NCBI GenBank assembly: GCA_026394555.1
Contig: JAPKXZ010000075.1
Coordinates: forward strand, 1 to 64,000
Source: Methanothrix sp.
Lineage (GTDB): Archaea; Halobacteriota; Methanosarcinia; Methanotrichales; Methanotrichaceae
Length of the DNA: 64,000 nt
Reading direction: 5' to 3'
Shown here: positions 46,229-52,315 of the stretch, piece by piece
Position numbering within the stretch: the stretch's first letter is position 1
How the letters are laid out: the number at the start of each line of letters is the position of its first letter
The notes under the pieces: generated by a model
Seen by the model: only the letters and a program-made list of their open reading frames with translations
Told to the model about the DNA's origin: nothing
Databases searched by the model: none
Position numbers and translations under genes: made by a program

Positions 46229-46405
46229 ATGACAGTTGTAAAGAGCGATGCAATGCTGCAACATGAGGTTTGGATCCATGAGGTAGTCACTCATAGACCC
46301 AAGCATATGAGAGAACAAGTAATGCACATCGAGGTTAGAAACCTTGTAATGATAGCAGCTGCAATTTTGGTAGTAGTAATTGCCGCTGTTGAAATGATTA
46401 AATGA
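46229..46405 (+). CDS. Small single-helix membrane protein, 58 aa
   Basis: A short gene with a perfect AAAGGAGGT ribosome-binding site encodes 58 residues: a His/Glu/Val-rich N-terminal part (HEVWIHEVVTHRPKHMREQV) and one C-terminal hydrophobic helix (LVMIAAAILVVVIAAVEMI). Topology is probably a tail-anchored protein. No family is recognised. A GC hairpin follows its stop. Confidence 0.7.
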   Translation: MTVVKSDAMLQHEVWIHEVVTHRPKHMREQVMHIEVRNLVMIAAAILVVVIAAVEMIK

Positions 46406-46416
46406 TGTAGGCTGAA

Positions 46417-46436
46417 AAGGCCGGCTTTCCGGCCTT
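46417..46436. terminator. Perfect 8-bp GC hairpin after the 58-aa gene
   Basis: AAGGCCGG and CCGGCCTT enclose a CTTT loop, 12 bases after the stop codon and just before the convergent gene end at 46446. It is symmetrical, so it could end transcription from both sides, though no long T-tract follows. Confidence 0.6.
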
Positions 46437-46445
46437 CGTCCTATA

Positions 46446-46904
46446 TTATTGGAATTTGCAATTGCCCGATTCGATATCATTTAGATTCTTAATAATATTG
46501 GCTTTGTGTGCAGTAGAGAGATTATGATATTCACAGATCGTCAGCACTCGGTGAAGTTCATCGCGCTGCATTGAAGCGGTATGCTGGGCAACATATAACA
46601 TTGTTTCCAGATATTCCTTCTCTTTTATCATATTTTCAATAATCTCTAAAAAAGCCGCATCAAATTTTATCTCAGAAGTACCGATATCCTTGATCACTCT
46701 TGCCAGTTTTTCGCTTGACTTTTGGCTGGCCATGTTCGCGGCCAAGGCTCTTTGGGCAAAATCCAGGGATGCATCAGAAACCCCATTCAATATTAGCTCG
46801 GACGCTAGTCTCTTCAGGGTCTTGCTCTGAAGAATAGTTTCCGATTCAAGAGCCAGAAAGGCTTCAGGGGTTATCTCTATCTTTGTGTATTTTGGGCCAG
46901 GCAT
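46446..46904 (-). CDS. Hypothetical all-helical protein
   Basis: The 152 residues are predicted largely helical, without membrane segments. It opens KYTKIEITPEAFLALESETI and has long amphipathic stretches (ALAANMASQKSSEKLARVIK; FLEIIENMIKEKEYLETMLY). I recognise no family. A TATAAAGG box lies about 45 bases upstream on the minus strand (46949-46956), consistent with its own promoter. It is an orphan at the edge of the small-gene region. Confidence 0.6.
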   Translation of the reverse strand: MPGPKYTKIEITPEAFLALESETILQSKTLKRLASELILNGVSDASLDFAQRALAANMASQKSSEKLARVIKDIGTSEIKFDAAFLEIIENMIKEKEYLETMLYVAQHTASMQRDELHRVLTICEYHNLSTAHKANIIKNLNDIESGNCKFQ

Positions 46905-47071
46905 TTTTCTCGCTGCACCTCATTTTTTCAATTCTTATGAGTTCCTTTATATCAATACTTATTACGCACGTTTATGTGTCATTTCTAAGACGGAGTTACC
47001 GCGCACCGTCCTAATACTGTAGTTAAAAGCAAGGAGCTGCTGCTTAAAAAAAGTATCTGCAAATGCCGCTT

Positions 47072-47131
47072 GGAAAAAGATAAATACTTTGAAAAAGGAT
47101 GAATTTGGAAAAAAGGAAAAATTGCCAAATT
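47072..47131 (+). promoter_or_regulatory. TATA box plus 30-nt inverted repeat before the 31-aa gene
   Basis: GGAAAAAGATAAATAC (47072-47087) is a good BRE/TATA. About 20 bases later the arms AATTTGG (47102-47108) and CCAAATT (47125-47131) form a 30-nt inverted repeat. The geometry (TATA, then a roughly 30-nt palindrome, then a strong ribosome-binding site and a very small membrane-protein gene) copies the TGTAAACC units with a different arm sequence. Confidence 0.45.
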
Positions 47132-47146
47132 GGGAGGAATAAGAAA

Positions 47147-47242
47147 ATGAAACTTGGTCATCAGGAGTTGGGCGTGTACCCATTGTGGGTAGGATTTTGG
47201 TTGGCTGCTATCATCATATCGATACTATTGGGTCCGACTTAA
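47147..47242 (+). CDS. Very small membrane protein, 31 aa
   Basis: A strong GGGAGGAA site precedes an ATG and 31 residues: a short polar start (MKLGHQELGVYPLWV) and one hydrophobic helix (GFWLAAIIISILLG). It is likely a membrane miniprotein, with no recognised family. It is supported by its ribosome-binding site and by a promoter-like TATA box 65 bases upstream. Confidence 0.6.
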   Translation: MKLGHQELGVYPLWVGFWLAAIIISILLGPT

Positions 47243-47463
47243 TGGCAGAGAATCTAAAAAGAATTCATTATGGCAGGATTCATGCTTAAGGGGATTGACC
47301 TCGATCTCACCTCCTTCATCCCCTATTTTCCCCCTATGAATCCAATTTTTAGCAGGAATAGCAACTAGCCGAATAGATTAGATAGCACAAAGTTTATGTG
47401 GGATGCAGTAGGAGAGGGCCTAGGTCTAGCGTATCCAATGTCCTGAATGGAGGTGAAAAATAG

Positions 47464-47574
47464 ATGCCAGATATCACGAGCCAGTTGATCGCCATAGTAT
47501 TATTCGGTCTTTGTACATTCATACTGCCAACTGTGTTCAACAGGTGGTCTGATAGCAGAGCAGGTGTTAGATAA
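47464..47574 (+). CDS. Very small membrane protein, 36 aa
   Basis: GGAGGTGAAAAATAG precedes an ATG and 36 residues with one central hydrophobic helix (LIAIVLFGLCTFILPTVF) and a basic, polar C-terminus (NRWSDSRAGVR). It follows the 31-aa gene by about 220 bp of sequence without another gene. A strong terminator-like hairpin lies 15 bases after the stop, which supports a real transcript. Confidence 0.6.
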   Translation: MPDITSQLIAIVLFGLCTFILPTVFNRWSDSRAGVR

Positions 47575-47588
47575 ACCTGGCTCTTTCG

Positions 47589-47610
47589 GATCCTGGCTCG
47601 TGCCAGGATC
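47589..47610 (+). terminator. Perfect 9-bp hairpin after the 36-aa gene
   Basis: GATCCTGGC and GCCAGGATC enclose a TCGT loop, followed after about 10 bases by AT-rich sequence (TATATTTATCTCTATTTTATC). This is a plausible terminator for the small gene. The remaining stretch to 47817 holds no gene I can support. Confidence 0.65.
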
Positions 47611-47817
47611 TGCATTATATTTATCTCTATTTTATCGTGGTAATTTTTTGGAACTTCTTAGTCAAACGGCGGCGAGGCAAGCAGACGGAACATGCCAGAT
47701 GCAGCTGATTAAGAATATAAGAATATCCTTAAATTGGTCCTTTGCGAAGAAAAAATCAATAACTTTGCTCTAAGTATATCTGAATAAGATACCATTTTCT
47801 GAACGACAAAAGGAAGA

Positions 47818-47970
47818 ATGATTCATTGTATCGGCTGTGGGGCTGAGTTCTCCACTGAGGAATTATTGATAGCCTGGCTTGAGGGCAAAATCCCTAACAC
47901 AATCAGCTGTCCTGTTAGCGGCAAGCTTGAGTCAACTCTTATGGAAAGACAAATCAAGGCAAGGGCATAA
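47818..47970 (+). CDS. Small cysteine-containing protein, 50 aa
   Basis: A short gene after AAAAGGAAG encodes 50 residues: MIHCIGCGAEFSTEELLIAW, then a Lys/Glu-rich tail. The CxxC plus a later Cys (TISCPVSG) could be a small zinc finger with three Cys and a His, but spacing is not that of a known family. No paralogue is seen in the window. It lies just upstream of the first TGTAAACC promoter unit. Confidence 0.55.
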   Translation: MIHCIGCGAEFSTEELLIAWLEGKIPNTISCPVSGKLESTLMERQIKARA

Positions 47971-47982
47971 GACTGGTTCCCA

Positions 47983-48041
47983 AGCGAAAATTCTTATACT
48001 TCCAAGCTTATGTAAACCTTGCCCAACGCCATGGGTTTACA
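47983..48041 (+). promoter_or_regulatory. TGTAAACC promoter-palindrome unit A (symporter)
   Basis: BRE-like AGCGAAAA, TATA TTCTTATAC (TTATAC starting 47994) and, exactly 17 bases from that point, a 31-nt inverted repeat at 48011-48041 with arms TGTAAACC and GGTTTACA. It matches units C, D and E in promoter, spacing and arms. The palindrome covers the expected transcription start, as an operator would, or forms the 5' hairpin of the RNA. It points toward the broken symporter gene. Confidence 0.8.
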
Positions 48042-48125
48042 CCGAAATTGTGGTGGGGTTTATCCACTATCCGGCCCGACAATAGAGAGCCAGCCAAAAA
48101 AAAGGTGCTGGCCCTCTATTTTCTC
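48018..48125 (+). ncRNA. Conserved leader or small RNA A
   Basis: After the palindrome come the motif TTGTGGTGGGG, a spacer, and a strong hairpin: AATAGAGAGCCAGC (48081-48094) pairs with GCTGGCCCTCTATT (48107-48120) with one mismatch, followed by TTCTCTT. The same order occurs in copies D and E. The hairpin sits between promoter and symporter start, so it would be either an attenuator or the 3' end of an RNA of about 105 nt. The 5' end is inferred from the TATA box. Confidence 0.55.
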
Positions 48126-48236
48126 TTATCAATTTTAATTATCAATCAGCATTGCAGTTACAGCTACAGAAAGAGATTTATAGGCTTGTCAACCTTCTCC
48201 GCGAAAAAGGGTTTACAATTTCGTGAGGCATGGTTT

Positions 48237-49542
48237 ATGAATCCGGCTGCCGTCGTAATAGTCATCTACTTGCTGGCGATGCTTGTCATCGGTGCTTGGG
48301 GGCACCGCCTGAAAGGACTGGAGGATTTTCACCTGGCGGGGCGGAGCATAAAACTGGTTCTTCTTACAGGCACTTTCTGTGCCACTATCATTGGCGCTTC
48401 GGCAACTCTGGGCATGGCGGGCCTGGGCTTCAGCAAAGGCCTGCCGGGCGCATGGTGGATGCTCTCCGGTACGGCTGGCCTGCTGGTGCTGGCGATCTTT
48501 TTTGCCGAGAAAGTGAGAGCTACCGGATGCTACACTCTGCCTGAACTGGTGGGCTCCTTTTATGGAGGGAGGGCAAGGTTTGTCGCCTCCGCTCTCATTG
48601 TTATCTCCTGGGTGGGAGTCATTGCCGTGCAGATAGTGGCCTGCGGCAAGGTGCTGGGCGCCGTATTCGGAGGAAACGATACTTTATTCATGGCAGCATG
48701 TACGGCAGTCTTCGTGCTCTACACAGCTCATGGAGGGCAGAGCTCGGTGATAAGGACCGACCTGGTACAGCTCATGATAATATTAGCAGGAATGATAGTT
48801 CTGTTTTTCAGAGCATCAGAGGTAGCTGGACTGGGGTTGCTCTTTCGCCAGAGCTTTCCCACTTCGGCAGATATGGGCGGATGGAACGTGTTGTCCATGC
48901 TGCTGGTTGTCGGCTCGGCATACCTGGTCGGGCCGGATATGTATTCTCGTCTGCTCTCTGCCCATACCCCCAGAGAAGCAAAGATATCAGCGGCGATCGC
49001 AGCCGTCATCCTCATTCCCCTGGCCTTCCTCATCACATCCCTGGGCATCTTCGCCCGGTCGCTTTCTCTCGCCCGCCATGGAGGGCCTGGTGGCCGCAGC
49101 TCTCCTGGCAGCATTCATGTCCTCAGCGGACACGAGCCTGATGACGGCTACCTCCATTTTAACTCTGGATATTTACAGAAAGGCAAAGCCGGCTTCGAGT
49201 GAAGAGAAACTGATGACCGTCTCAAGGCTGTTTGCGTTAATCATAGGGCTTTTGGCTTTGGCATTAGCTGTTTCCTTGCCCAGCATCATCAAGACTCTGC
49301 TTATCGCTTATACTGTCTTTACCAGTGGTCTGCTCTTACCGGTTATTGCCGGATTTTACAGAGAGCGGCTGGGCCTTACGCCTTCCGGCGCGCTGGCAGC
49401 GCTGCTGGGGGGCGGAGTAACCGCAATCTTCCTGGGCCAGACGTATCCTCTGCTTGGCATGGCGGTATCCGCAGCATTCCTATTCGGGGTAAGCTGGTTG
49501 GAGAAACAGTATACGGAGCAGGAATGCAAGAGCGTGGTTTAG
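48237..49542 (+). pseudogene. Sodium:solute symporter (SSS family), broken by an internal deletion
   Basis: The first frame (ATG 48237, MNPAAVVIVIYLLAMLVIG) runs through about nine membrane segments to LGIFARSL near 49065. The second frame resumes at SPAMEGLVAAALLAAFMSSA and continues to 49542. About 20 residues that normally lie between these motifs are missing and the frame has shifted, so a small deletion (my estimate is 60-70 bp) removed an extracellular loop. The conserved ADTSLMTA sodium-site region is intact downstream. The substrate is unknown; acetate or an amino acid is possible. Promoter unit A lies upstream. Confidence 0.75.
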
Positions 49543-49556
49543 ACAACTAGGCATTC

Positions 49557-49617
49557 AACGATAAAGCATTTATACTTCCATGTATATGTAAACCCGACCC
49601 AATCACATGGGCTTACA
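49557..49617 (+). promoter_or_regulatory. TGTAAACC promoter-palindrome unit C (52-aa gene)
   Basis: ACGATAAAGCATTTATAC (BRE plus TATA) precedes a 31-nt inverted repeat at 49587-49617 with arms TGTAAACCC and GGGCTTACA. The distance from TTATAC to the repeat is 17 bases, as in units A and D. Unlike A, D and E it lacks the long leader: GTGGAGGG follows within 20 bases and serves as the ribosome-binding site of the 52-aa gene. Confidence 0.8.
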
Positions 49618-49647
49618 ATTGTTCATAATAATGTGGAGGGAAAAGAA

Positions 49648-49806
49648 ATGCAAACAAGTGGCATGATCGGTGGAGTATTGTTTGTTATAGGGATCGCCGC
49701 GATATTCACTTCAGGCGGCAATACTATGATGATGGTTATTGGGGATGCATGTGTTGCAGCAGCAGGCATAGCTATTGTTGCTTTGGGAAACAAAAAAGCT
49801 GCCTAG
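49648..49806 (+). CDS. Small membrane protein, 52 aa
   Basis: The ATG is preceded by GTGGAGGGAAAAGAA. The 52 residues form two hydrophobic helices (GMIGGVLFVIGIAAIFTSGG and MMMVIGDACVAAAGIAIVAL) joined by a short Gly/Asn turn, ending in basic GNKKAA. It is probably a helical-hairpin membrane miniprotein. It is under promoter unit C, so it should be co-regulated with the helix-turn-helix gene at 50099. No family is recognised. Confidence 0.7.
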   Translation: MQTSGMIGGVLFVIGIAAIFTSGGNTMMMVIGDACVAAAGIAIVALGNKKAA

Positions 49807-49939
49807 GCCGCCGCCCAAATATATATTTTTTGAATGAATAACCCCTAGCTTGCTCTGGGGTGCACCTTTTTGCAGTTATCTCAGAGAACTGCCGGGCCTT
49901 ATGCTATTTTGCGCTGCAATGATCATAAAATGCAGGTGA

Positions 49940-50050
49940 AAAGAGGATAGAGGGGGCCGGTATTCCCTTACTGGCCCCTATTGTTGGGCGGATGATGGCC
50001 AAATCGCACCGCAACGCAGCGGTTCTGTAAACCCATGCCATTGGGTATAG
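49940..50050 (-). ncRNA. Orphan small RNA candidate D
   Basis: Promoter unit D points leftward with no gene before the end of the opposite-strand 52-aa gene. The leader it would transcribe matches copies A and E (the CATCATCC spacer, then a GC hairpin) and ends in a hairpin (49951-49979, arms AGGGGCC.GTA and TAC.GGCCCCT) followed by CTATCCTCTTTT, a convincing terminator. The product would be about 110 nt. Both ends are inferred from the TATA box and hairpin, not observed. Confidence 0.6.
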
Positions 50051-50083
50051 TTTACATCAGCTCGGGAGTATAAATGCTTTTTC
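50026..50083 (-). promoter_or_regulatory. TGTAAACC promoter-palindrome unit D
   Basis: On the minus strand ACGAAAAAGCATTTATACTC precedes a 31-nt inverted repeat (50026-50056) with arms TGTAAAC and GTTTACA, again 17 bases from TTATAC. It lies just beyond the stop of the helix-turn-helix gene and drives no open reading frame. Confidence 0.8.
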
Positions 50084-50098
50084 GTGCCTTCTATCAAA

Positions 50099-50584
50099 TC
50101 AAATGTCCCGCGCCTTGATCCAAACAATAATGTTGTGGGTGTTTTTGCTCAATTTATAACCTCGGCGTCGCAGTGCAGTTCTAACGCAGTCGCGGTCTAC
50201 TCCATTTATTTTCGCGATCCTGCCAATTTCGGATCTGTCAAAAAACTGTAGCTGTCTGGCTTCGCATTTGGCAATATAATCTTCCAAGGAGGCGATCCTT
50301 TTGTTATGATTCATGCGTTCGCCTTCTTTGCTCTTCCAGATCATTCGGCCATGACCGTTATTGGTCAATTGATAGCCGAGCCTTCTAAGCTCACAGCGAA
50401 TTCGCTCCGGAGATAAGCCAAAACGACCGGCTATCGATTGAACCTCTCGGCGATCATAGATGCAGGATCTAAAATGGCTGCTATTTGAAAGATAGATTTC
50501 AAGGTTGTGAATAGTCTTATCAGTCGGTTGGGTTACAGGTGGGTTTACTGAATCTAGACCGGTTTTCAGTATGCACTTTGTCAT
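50099..50584 (-). CDS. Protein with two tandem helix-turn-helix repeats
   Basis: The product is about 161 residues. Two repeats can be aligned: DRREVQSIAGRFGLSPERIR then ELRRLGYQL and MIWK; and DRSEIGRIAKINGVDRDCVR then ALRRRGYKL and IVWIK. Each has the spacing of a helix-turn-helix, so the protein should bind DNA with two heads or a palindrome. It is flanked on both sides by TGTAAACC palindromes (D and E), and E is its own promoter, so autoregulation is likely. I start it at ATG 50584; the open frame upstream translates only repeat element E. No known family is assigned. Confidence 0.65.
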   Translation of the reverse strand: MTKCILKTGLDSVNPPVTQPTDKTIHNLEIYLSNSSHFRSCIYDRREVQSIAGRFGLSPERIRCELRRLGYQLTNNGHGRMIWKSKEGERMNHNKRIASLEDYIAKCEARQLQFFDRSEIGRIAKINGVDRDCVRTALRRRGYKLSKNTHNIIVWIKARDI

Positions 50585-50629
50585 ATTCGCCTTGGCTGGA
50601 AGCATCTTTGGATGATTGGCTGTGATTGA

Positions 50630-50730
50630 GGATAGAAGGCCAGTATTCTCTTGCCGGCCCTCAATCGTATGGTGGATGATGACAGAACCCCCTCCACAAT
50701 GCGGCGTAAACCTTTGCATTGAGGTGTGGT
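50630..50730 (-). ncRNA. Conserved leader E of the helix-turn-helix gene
   Basis: Between palindrome E and the helix-turn-helix gene lies a leader with CGCATTGTGGAGGGGG, CATCATCC and a hairpin (about 50635-50662, GAGGGCCGG against CTGGCCTTC) followed by TATCCTC. The order and motifs match copies A and D. Its hairpin is weaker than the others and no T-run follows, so it may act as a leader rather than terminate. The gene starts about 45 bases later. Confidence 0.5.
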
Positions 50731-50762
50731 TTACAGCGCTTGGAAGTATAAATGCTTTTTCG
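50705..50762 (-). promoter_or_regulatory. TGTAAACC promoter-palindrome unit E (helix-turn-helix gene)
   Basis: On the minus strand GCGAAAAAGCATTTATACTT precedes the inverted repeat 50705-50735 with arms TGTAAACC and GGTTTACG; spacing from TTATAC is 16. It directs transcription into the two-repeat helix-turn-helix gene. Confidence 0.8.
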
Positions 50763-50807
50763 CGTATCGTGCATTTAGCACGGATAAGAAGAAGGTAGAA
50801 AAGGCTA

Positions 50808-51623
50808 TCACTCGAAGTTTTCGGGAATGGATTTGTCCAGGAAGCCAGCTATGCCTCCCGGATAATAGACCTCCAAAGCATCGAGTTCCGCCATCTTTCT
50901 TGGATCAAGAGAGTGCGATTTCAGATATCTCTTGAACCTTTCTTGGTTCTCTTTCGAATCATTACTTCTCGAGACCATGGGAATCTTAAGCTCCATAACC
51001 TGATCGGGCTTGAGACCAAGGCATTTTACTCTGATATCTGCATTGCATCCCGGTGGCTTTAATTTTGCAATCTTCGTCGCCAGATCCTGGCAAAAGAACG
51101 CACTGCTGGAACTCAGGTCGGAGAGACAGAGAATGACGGTCGGAGAGTCGCAGCGCCGGTACAGGGCTTCGATGGCCTCCTCCGAGGCACTGCCACTGAC
51201 AGAGACGAGGGTTACCTGGTGTTTCTCACAGACCGGACCTATTAATGGATTTAGCGCTGACTTATTCAGCCAAACTTCGATGGAATTGGATCTTCCGGGA
51301 GAACTCTCCGACAAGAACAGGTGCTCTCCCGGAATCTCATCTAGAATGGCGTCCGCAGGAATGAAACCCAGCTTTCTGGCTTTGCTCATCCACTTGGAAA
51401 GCTTCTCGCCATCGCTTTCATGGTAAGGCCGTGTGATCCGAATCTCGCCTACGAACCATCCACAAATAGGATAATCTGTCTCCTTCCTTTGCATCGCATA
51501 GTAAAACATGGCTCGAAGCGTGGTCCTCGACCTGCCGATGTCCCTTACAAAATTACGATATACTTCTGCCAACCACCGGGACTTGGTTCGATCCGTTTCA
51601 GTATCTACAAATGGTTCGGTCAT
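50808..51623 (-). CDS. Winged-helix plus Toprim-like protein with degraded catalytic residues
   Basis: The product is about 271 residues. The first half (RTTLRAMFYYAMQ, then GEKLSKWMSKARKLGFIPAD) looks like the winged-helix region of Spo11/topoisomerase VI A-like proteins carried by mobile elements. The second half (IEVWLNKSALNPLIGPVCEK; VSVSGSASEEA; VILCLSDLSSSS) follows their Toprim fold, but the Glu usually in EVWxEK is Asn and the Asp-x-Asp motif is reduced to SDLSSSS, so cleavage activity is probably lost. ATG 51623 is used; a TATATATT box about 30 bases upstream suggests a nearly leaderless transcript. Assignment is by pattern only. Confidence 0.5.
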   Translation of the reverse strand: MTEPFVDTETDRTKSRWLAEVYRNFVRDIGRSRTTLRAMFYYAMQRKETDYPICGWFVGEIRITRPYHESDGEKLSKWMSKARKLGFIPADAILDEIPGEHLFLSESSPGRSNSIEVWLNKSALNPLIGPVCEKHQVTLVSVSGSASEEAIEALYRRCDSPTVILCLSDLSSSSAFFCQDLATKIAKLKPPGCNADIRVKCLGLKPDQVMELKIPMVSRSNDSKENQERFKRYLKSHSLDPRKMAELDALEVYYPGGIAGFLDKSIPENFE

Positions 51624-51798
51624 ATCTGTATTTCCTATTGATGCCAAAATATATAGATTAGAGCGTTTCCGCAAGTATACCATCCGAAACTGAAAACGAA
51701 GATTCCTGAGGGGGCTGGATGGTGCAGAAGCTTTCGGTTATGGAGCGGATACTTAATGAGGAGGCAACCTGAAAGAAGTGCTTTAACCATTGGAGGCT

Positions 51799-52164
51799 AT
51801 GCATTTGACAAAGAAATTCACCGATTTAACACCCAGCGATCTGACCCGGCTGCCCAATCTTTCCGAATATCACTATTGCGTAGGCGTGGAGCGCATCTAT
51901 CTGCACCTATTCAACGAAAAGAATATGCACTGGTATATGGCGGAGTACGGGCCGATTAGCAAGAAATTCTTCGGTTTTTTCGAGAACAGGTCCGACGGAA
52001 TATCCTCGGGATTTTGTACCATGGAAGATATGATGAAATGGTGCAAGAAGGGCGGAGCATGGGAGCCGTTGGTTGACGAGAACTGGAAGCCGACGGAGGC
52101 CAGAGAAGTCCTCTCTTTGCAGGGATATATCAAAATGATGATATGCCCGCCGGATATGCTGTGA
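51799..52164 (+). CDS. DUF2958-like protein
   Basis: This roughly 121-residue protein contains ERIYLHLFNEKNMHWYMAEY then KFFGFFENRSDG, the pattern of DUF2958 proteins, which are small and typical of plasmids, phages and integrated elements. Function is unknown. The start is uncertain: ATG 51799 sits too close to a GGAGG, so the TTG at 51805 may be the true start. It supports the idea that 46-52 kb is an accessory island. Confidence 0.6.
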   Translation: MHLTKKFTDLTPSDLTRLPNLSEYHYCVGVERIYLHLFNEKNMHWYMAEYGPISKKFFGFFENRSDGISSGFCTMEDMMKWCKKGGAWEPLVDENWKPTEAREVLSLQGYIKMMICPPDML

Positions 52165-52315
52165 TTTGACTTTTTGGCTCCGAGACGCCGCTCACCTCAT
52201 CTTGCACTTTTTCTAGCATTTTATAGGTTAGCATTTTCTCTTTGCGAGAAAGCGCAAACTCAGCCTCAAGCTTTGCTAAATACGCCTCATTCGTAGGCTC
52301 TCCCTTTTCGACTCT
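52130..52315 (-). other. Short coiled-coil-like open frame without a standard start
   Basis: Directly after the marker-12 stop, the same frame continues open for 61 codons with a gene-like, helical composition (NEAYLAKLEAEFALSRKEKM then LTYKMLEKVQDEV). There is no ATG, GTG or TTG near its beginning; a GGGAG site stands before an ACG codon at 52294. It may be a small gene with an unusual start (the first ATG is at 52234), a decayed extension, or chance. It overlaps the end of the DUF2958-like gene. Confidence 0.3.

Noticed and set aside
47281-47375. 32-codon frame beginning ATGGCAGG between the two mini-protein genes
   Set aside because: No ribosome-binding site and no hydrophobic or other recognisable pattern.
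47401-47436. Weak inverted repeat GGATGC/GTATCC before the 36-aa gene as another regulon unit
   Set aside because: The arms pair over only four or five bases and the TATA spacing does not fit the other units.
47564-47773. 69-codon frame after the 36-aa gene
   Set aside because: It starts inside the stop/hairpin region of the previous gene and has no ribosome-binding site or recognisable composition.
47983-50762. CRISPR array or integron attC sites as an explanation of the TGTAAACC palindromes
   Set aside because: Spacing is irregular (about 0.4-1.6 kb), orientation changes, each copy carries a TATA box at fixed distance, and the arms lack the attC GTTRRRY pattern. Promoter-linked elements explain them better.
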